Shown one piece after another: positions 6,913 through 10,259 of a stretch of DNA of 10,259 nucleotides (its first letter is position 1; every line of letters begins with the position of its first letter). A model generated the notes under the pieces. That model searched no databases. It was given only the letters and a program-made list of their open reading frames with translations, and was not told the origin of the DNA. The position numbers and the translations under genes were made by a program. The DNA is from Verrucomicrobiota bacterium. Lineage in GTDB: Bacteria; Verrucomicrobiota; Verrucomicrobiia; Chthoniobacterales; UBA10450. The stretch covers positions 1 to 10,259 of the forward strand of contig QHRI01000163.1 in the NCBI GenBank assembly GCA_003221375.1, read 5' to 3'.

Positions 6913-7269
6913 GTTATTTCCTCTATGTCGTCGATTGCCGACTTTGGCGGCGATGCTATGAGGGGTCGCCGGGCGATTGCCAGATTTTTTACATGATTTT
7001 TCTGTAATGTTTCGGCATCAGAGCATGTGAAACGTCGTCGGCTTTCGCGCGTTTGATTGCGCAGTCACAACCTCACAGTGCCATTCCGAGCGAAGTCGAG
7101 AATGGAGCGTGTGGGACGAGCGACATGGACGATTTGCGCAGCGAGGGGTAGCTGCGAGAGAGTCGGGAGACGAACGAGTGAAATCTCTGGACGTTTTCTT
7201 AAGGAGGTGGGAACAGCGAATCAGAATCTGGCGTTTGCTGTACGCGCAATCTGGTGATTGGGTTTGCGT
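6913..7269. other. Intergenic region between ctlX and the decayed secreted-protein gene
   Basis: This 357-base gap contains no credible gene. It holds the promoter-proximal region of the decayed gene, including AGAGGA at 6919-6924 as its ribosome binding site and an AT-rich dyad TTACA-N9-TGTAA (6989-7007) that could be part of its promoter or operator. It also holds repeat copy 2 (7087-7195). A perfect anti-16S match, TAAGGAGGTG, at 7200-7209 points along the plus strand but has no gene after it. Confidence 0.6.
7087..7195. repeat. ~108-base interspersed repeat, copy 2 (intergenic)
   Basis: Second copy of the 4511-4618 repeat in the same orientation, beginning with the CGAGCGAAGTCGAG seed and ending at AAATCTCTGGACGTTT. 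The central hairpin CGCAGC/GCTGCG is kept (7137-7142 with 7151-7156), while the right-hand TCTCTCG arm has changed to TCTCTGG. It lies about 75 bases beyond the stop of ctlX and about 175 bases upstream of the decayed gene, so here it interrupts nothing. Confidence 0.85.
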
Positions 7270-8220
7270 TTATGTTGCATGTTGCAAGCGCGATTCCAGG
7301 TGAATTGCCGCGATCATACAACGCGCGCTTCCGCCACCAAGTTCGATGGTAGGAAGTTCAAGCGGCACCAGATGCACATAGCGATTTAACTGTGCGCATT
7401 GTTCCTCGCCCAAAGCTCGCACAGCGCGGTCAGACAGCGCGAGCAATTTCTCGCCGTGTGTGTCATGCAATTCGATTGCGTTGCCCGCGAAGTTCGCGAT
7501 CTGGCTCGGCGACAACTCGATAATGTCTTTGCCGCTCTGTTCCAATCGCGCGCGCACCTGTTGCCGCTCGGCTTTGTTCGGAATCATCTCCAAACCAACC
7601 AGCGCGAATGCAGTTCCGATGCACATCATTACGTTCGTATGATAGATTGGCTGGCCGTCAGAACCGATGCTCGTGAAGGTGACTGGCTCGTAACAAAAAT
7701 CATTCGCAAAGCGGCGGATCACCTTTGGGTTGGAGCGATTTGAGAGCGAGACGTACGCAACTTTGTTCAGGTGATCGAGCACCAGACTGCCGGTACCTTC
7801 AAGGCAACATTCTTGCTCCTCGAATACCGCGTAGTCGATTACCTTGCTGACGCGATAGTCTTTGCGCAGTTCAGCAATAATGTCTTGGCGGCGTTCCAGG
7901 CGCCGCAGCGCTGAATACATCGGAAACAGGGCGATCCGTCCATCGTGGTGCGTTGAGATCCAGTTGTTGGGGAAAACTGCGTCCGGCTTTTCCGGTTCGG
8001 CGGTGTCGTCAAACACATGTACATTCACGCCAGCGCCACGAAGCTTTTGCACTGCTGCGTCAAATTCCTTTCGCGCGTCCGTGCTGAGCGCATCAACGGC
8101 GCGATCAAGTCGAGACTGGAACGCATTGTCGGCCGCGGTCTCCGGGTTTGGATAAAACCGGCAGGGCCGGATCATCAGCACTGAGTTAGTACTTTGCGTG
8201 AGCATAGCGCTCCGCGTCAT
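7270..8220 (-). CDS. ctlX: Amidinotransferase-fold hydrolase, CtlX (citrulline hydrolase) type
   Basis: A 316-residue member of the guanidino-group-modifying (arginine deiminase/amidinotransferase) fold. The opening VLMIRPCRFYPNPETAADNAFQ matches the group annotated as citrulline utilisation hydrolase CtlX, studied as citrulline ureidase in Francisella, which splits citrulline to ornithine, CO2 and ammonia. Expected catalytic positions are visible: Asp80 in DAVFPNNWISTH, Glu141 in CLEGTGSLVLD, His194 in IYHTNVMMCIGTAF and the nucleophilic Cys301 in ELGGGSARCMIAAIHLE. Family and fold are firm; the exact substrate (citrulline, arginine or another ureido or guanidino compound) is inferred. ATG at 8220 is used; ATG at 8205 is an alternative, as homology begins near VLMIRP. 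It is flanked by repeats on both sides and has no partner gene in the window, so it is probably transcribed alone. Confidence 0.87.
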   Translation of the reverse strand: MTRSAMLTQSTNSVLMIRPCRFYPNPETAADNAFQSRLDRAVDALSTDARKEFDAAVQKLRGAGVNVHVFDDTAEPEKPDAVFPNNWISTHHDGRIALFPMYSALRRLERRQDIIAELRKDYRVSKVIDYAVFEEQECCLEGTGSLVLDHLNKVAYVSLSNRSNPKVIRRFANDFCYEPVTFTSIGSDGQPIYHTNVMMCIGTAFALVGLEMIPNKAERQQVRARLEQSGKDIIELSPSQIANFAGNAIELHDTHGEKLLALSDRAVRALGEEQCAQLNRYVHLVPLELPTIELGGGSARCMIAAIHLESRLQHAT

Positions 8221-8350
8221 CGCAGCTGCACATTACCATGTTTGCTTGGATGTCGCATGGGCGGCGAGGAATCATCTGCGTGTCGAATCCGCGAAATATG
8301 CGAGGATGATTTTCACAGAGGTTTCGATGTTTGATGGGCTAAGTGCAATC

Positions 8351-8478
8351 CCTCACCTCAATCCTCTCCCTTTGGCAAACGGAGAGGTGGGGATAGGAAG
8401 TTTCATACGCGACGAAAGGCAGATGGCGCCTCATGCCCTTTCCTCTCCTCTGCGAACGAGGACAGGACTAAGGTGAGG
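8351..8478. repeat. Head-to-head hairpin element (REPIN- or MITE-like), second repeat family
   Basis: The ends are inverted: CCTCACCT at 8351-8358 and AGGTGAGG at 8471-8478. Similarity between the two arms continues inward imperfectly for about 35 bases (CCTCACCTCAATCCTCTCC against CCTCACCTTAGTCCTGTCC). The left arm also contains its own hairpin, CCTCTCC (8363-8369) with GGAGAGG (8381-8387). The sequence is unrelated to the CGAGCGAAGTCGAG family. It lies between the end of pfk (8497) and the start of ctlX (8220) and could terminate pfk transcripts. No ORF of note is inside. Confidence 0.75.
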
Positions 8479-8496
8479 AGTCGATCGTGAAGCAAA

Positions 8497-9573
8497 TCAG
8501 TCGCCGAAGGAAATATCCACGTCACGCGCGGTCTGCACCATCTCGCCATTCTGCGGAACCAGTTTGAGCCGATTGACGGCTTCCGCAATCGGTACCTGAC
8601 GTACCTGATAGTTTTGGTAACTAACCATCGAACCAAAATGTCCTTCATTGGCCAGTTGGACGGCTTTCACGCCGAAGCGCGTGCCTAAAATTCTATCGAG
8701 TGTCGTGGGAGCGCCTCCGCGCTGCAAATGGCCAAGAACGCAGCAGCGCGTTTCTTTTCCGGTGCGTTTCGCGATTTCGTGCGCCACGATTTCGCCGACG
8801 CCGCCGAGACGGAATTCGCCTCCTACCACATCGCGCTTGACTTGTTCGCCATGCCTTGGCCGCGCGCCTTCTGCGACCACAACAACCGTTCCCAGATATC
8901 CAGCCGCCTCGCGCGCTTTTACCACGCTCGCAATGCTGTCGTAATGGAATGGAATTTCGGGAATCAAAATAATATCGGCGCCGCCAGCGATGCCCCCGTG
9001 CAACGCAATCCAGCCGGCATGGCGGCCCATTACTTCAACTACCATGACTCGCCTGTGACTGGTGGCCGTTGTGTGCACTCGATCAAGCGCGTCCATTACG
9101 ACAGCGACAGCAGAATCGAATCCGAACGTTGTCGCAGTGGCCTCGAGATCGTTGTCGATTGTCTTTGGGACGCCGATGCAATTAATACCCGCTTCCTGCA
9201 ATTGTTGCGCCGTGACCATCGAGCCATCGCCGCCGACAATGATCAACGCCTTTACTTGAAGCTAGTACAGGATCTTTTTGGCGCCTTCAATCACATTCGC
9301 AGGCACAACGGTTCGATTGCCAGCGCCCACCTTGGCAACAAAATGACCGCGATTCGTCGTGCCAATGATCGTTCCGCCAAGGGCCATAATGCCATTGATG
9401 CTTTGGCGATCGAGAATGACATGATGGCCGGGAGGAAGAAGTCCTTCGAATCCGTCACGAAAACCAACAATTTCCCAGCCGAGCTTTTCCGCCGCGAGTA
9501 CCGCGCCACGCAGGACCGCGTTAAGGCCGGGGCAATCGCCACCGCTGGTCAAAACACCAATCCGTGGCTTCAT
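8497..9573 (-). pseudogene. pfkA: 6-phosphofructokinase gene interrupted by one in-frame TAG
   Basis: Would encode a 358-codon phosphofructokinase (fructose 6-phosphate to fructose 1,6-bisphosphate, glycolysis) but for TAG at codon 104 (9262-9264). Both sides are in the same frame and read smoothly: TSGGDCPGLNAVLRG (9-23), GTTNRGHF, the stop, LQVKALIIVGGDGSM (105-119), PKTIDND (136-142), EVMGRHAGWIA, PEIPF, and LGHLQRGG (280-287). Gly after GGD (ATP type) combined with Lys in PKTIDND (seen in PPi enzymes) puts it in the mixed-substrate group, so the phosphoryl donor is not certain. The start is the ATG at 9573, from which MKPRIGVLTSGG matches the family. The gene lies 88 bases after the carboxypeptidase gene. 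The single lesion could be a recent nonsense mutation or a base-call error. Restart at the TTG at 9246 would give a fragment without the first nucleotide-binding loop. Confidence 0.88.
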
Positions 9574-9583
9574 TTTCGCACTC

Positions 9584-9646
9584 TCAAGGAATGACGGTCT
9601 CCAGTCCGCCGTCCCACGCGGTAGAAACACCAATCCGTGCGTTCAT
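9584..9646 (-). other. 20-codon ORF resembling a partial duplicate of the pfk 5' end
   Basis: ATG at 9646 to TGA at 9584 encodes 20 residues starting MNARIGVSTAWDGG, against MKPRIGVLTSGGDC for pfk. At DNA level the first 27 bases match the pfk start at about 23 positions, including an exact ACGGATTGGTGTTT block. It begins 16 bases after the carboxypeptidase stop and ends 11 bases before the pfk ATG. It could be a remnant of a local duplication or a leader peptide; no Shine-Dalgarno sequence supports its translation. Confidence 0.5.
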
Positions 9647-9661
9647 TCGCCAAAGGCCCAA

Positions 9662-10259
9662 TCAAAGCATTTTTTTTGAATCAGCTACACGACCGCCTGC
9701 GGCCCATTGGTCGTACAATTGCCAGCCGCGTTGCAAAAGGGCTGCTCCTTCACCGAATCGATTCGTGCTCCCCAGGAGCACTACCATTAAATGACGCGGA
9801 TACACAGTTTCCATCTGGCCCTGGCGAACAACTTCTGCCTGGCGATTGGCATACAGAATCAAACAATCTCCGGACCGCGCGGTGCGACCTGTTTTGACTC
9901 CGTCGATGCCCATCTTCCCCAGGAGTTCGTTTGTGTTTCGAAGGACGTAATTCAGTCGCCGCCCGGCTCGATCGAATGAGATTTGCCGTTCCTTTTGCGA
10001 CACATAGAAGCGGAAGCTGGCCTTGTTCATCGCGTAGCGAGTGAGACGCGCCATGTCTTCGGCTGTGGAGTACGGCAACGGCTTGACCTTGTAATCGACT
10101 CCGTGCGGATTGACAAAACGTGTGCGGTCCATCTTCAACTGTTTAGCCAGCGCATTCATCTGGGCGACGAACGGGTCAACTGGCGTGTGTTTCGTGTCGC
10201 CCGGCACAAGCGACTCGATCTTCGAGCCGACTTGATATGCGAGCGTATAGGCCGCGATG
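9662..10259 (-). CDS. D-alanyl-D-alanine carboxypeptidase (peptidase S11, PBP5/6 type), 3' part
   Basis: Periplasmic penicillin-binding protein that trims the terminal D-Ala from peptidoglycan stem peptides. The gene is cut by the right edge. About 199 codons are present, running from IAAYTLAYQVGSKIE through FVAQMNALAKQLKMDRTRFVNPHGVD, a family hallmark, to the KTG triad motif in GIDGVKTGRTARSGDCLILYA. The SxN motif should lie just beyond the edge, since IAAYTLAYQVG resembles the residues that follow it; the SxxK nucleophile is further upstream. The protein ends about 70 residues after KTG (DQWAAGGRVADSKKML), so it lacks the long beta-rich C-terminal domain of PBP5, and no amphipathic membrane anchor is visible. 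GTG at 10207 is not the start, because the frame continues upstream with family-like sequence. pfk follows on the same strand. Confidence 0.92.
   Translation of the reverse strand, partial: IAAYTLAYQVGSKIESLVPGDTKHTPVDPFVAQMNALAKQLKMDRTRFVNPHGVDYKVKPLPYSTAEDMARLTRYAMNKASFRFYVSQKERQISFDRAGRRLNYVLRNTNELLGKMGIDGVKTGRTARSGDCLILYANRQAEVVRQGQMETVYPRHLMVVLLGSTNRFGEGAALLQRGWQLYDQWAAGGRVADSKKML

Noticed and set aside
7200..7209. Perfect Shine-Dalgarno-like TAAGGAGGTG on the plus strand
   Set aside because: No start codon followed by a credible coding region lies downstream; the next real gene is on the opposite strand and its 3' end is reached within 65 bases.
9262..9264. Stop-codon recoding (TAG or TGA read as an amino acid) to explain the interrupted genes
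   Set aside because: folE and hmgA end at TAG, and pfk and the carboxypeptidase end at TGA, all at normal family lengths. The secreted-protein gene also has frame changes, so mutation or sequence error is simpler.
8728..9594. A 288-codon open frame on the plus strand opposite pfk
   Set aside because: It is antisense to clear phosphofructokinase sequence, shows no family signature, and its openness follows from codon bias of the real gene.
1..10259. A defence system, prophage or integrative element
   Set aside because: No nuclease, toxin, integrase, phage structural gene, att-like repeat or tRNA was seen; the genes are metabolic and cell-wall functions.

Overview
The window looks like chromosomal DNA from a free-living, probably soil or freshwater, Gram-negative bacterium of moderate-to-high GC. 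A Verrucomicrobiota (Chthoniobacterales-like) source is my best guess. It rests on the look of the secreted protein with a long Thr-Pro linker, the aromatic-degradation pair and the many short intergenic hairpin repeats. Acidobacteriota is the main alternative, and nothing in the window settles the question. I found no tRNA, rRNA, CRISPR array, integrase or transposase gene.

Layout. Two genes lie on the plus strand at the left: a winged-helix regulator with a C-terminal cysteine cluster (6-650), then a small DoxX-like membrane protein (834-1265) whose promoter region holds a dyad that could be the regulator's operator. Everything to the right is on the minus strand. In order of increasing coordinate it holds GTP cyclohydrolase I (folE, 1403-2032), homogentisate 1,2-dioxygenase (hmgA, 2162-3346) and 4-hydroxyphenylpyruvate dioxygenase (hpd, 3364-4596). 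Then come a broken gene for a large secreted protein (4772-6912), a CtlX-type amidinotransferase-fold hydrolase (7270-8220), an interrupted 6-phosphofructokinase gene (8497-9573), and the 3' part of a D-Ala-D-Ala carboxypeptidase gene that runs off the right edge (9662-10259).

How the genes work together. hpd and hmgA are transcribed in that order, 17 bases apart, with a strong ribosome binding site in the gap. They encode consecutive steps of tyrosine catabolism (4-hydroxyphenylpyruvate to homogentisate to maleylacetoacetate). folE (pterin synthesis) and ctlX (ureido/guanidino hydrolysis) look like stand-alone housekeeping or catabolic genes. The carboxypeptidase gene is followed closely by pfk.

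The unexpected content is genome decay and repeat biology rather than a recognisable new multi-gene system. (1) A structured ~108-base repeat occurs twice (4511-4618 and 7087-7195); the first copy supplies the apparent start codon and first ~29 residues of hpd. (2) The repeat's first 14 bases recur as a head-to-head pair downstream of hmgA, and an unrelated head-to-head hairpin element follows pfk. (3) pfk is intact except for one in-frame TAG. (4) A 20-codon ORF that looks like a partial copy of the pfk 5' end sits just upstream of pfk. (5) The secreted-protein gene has an in-frame TGA and two junctions where the frame changes and conserved sequence appears to be missing.
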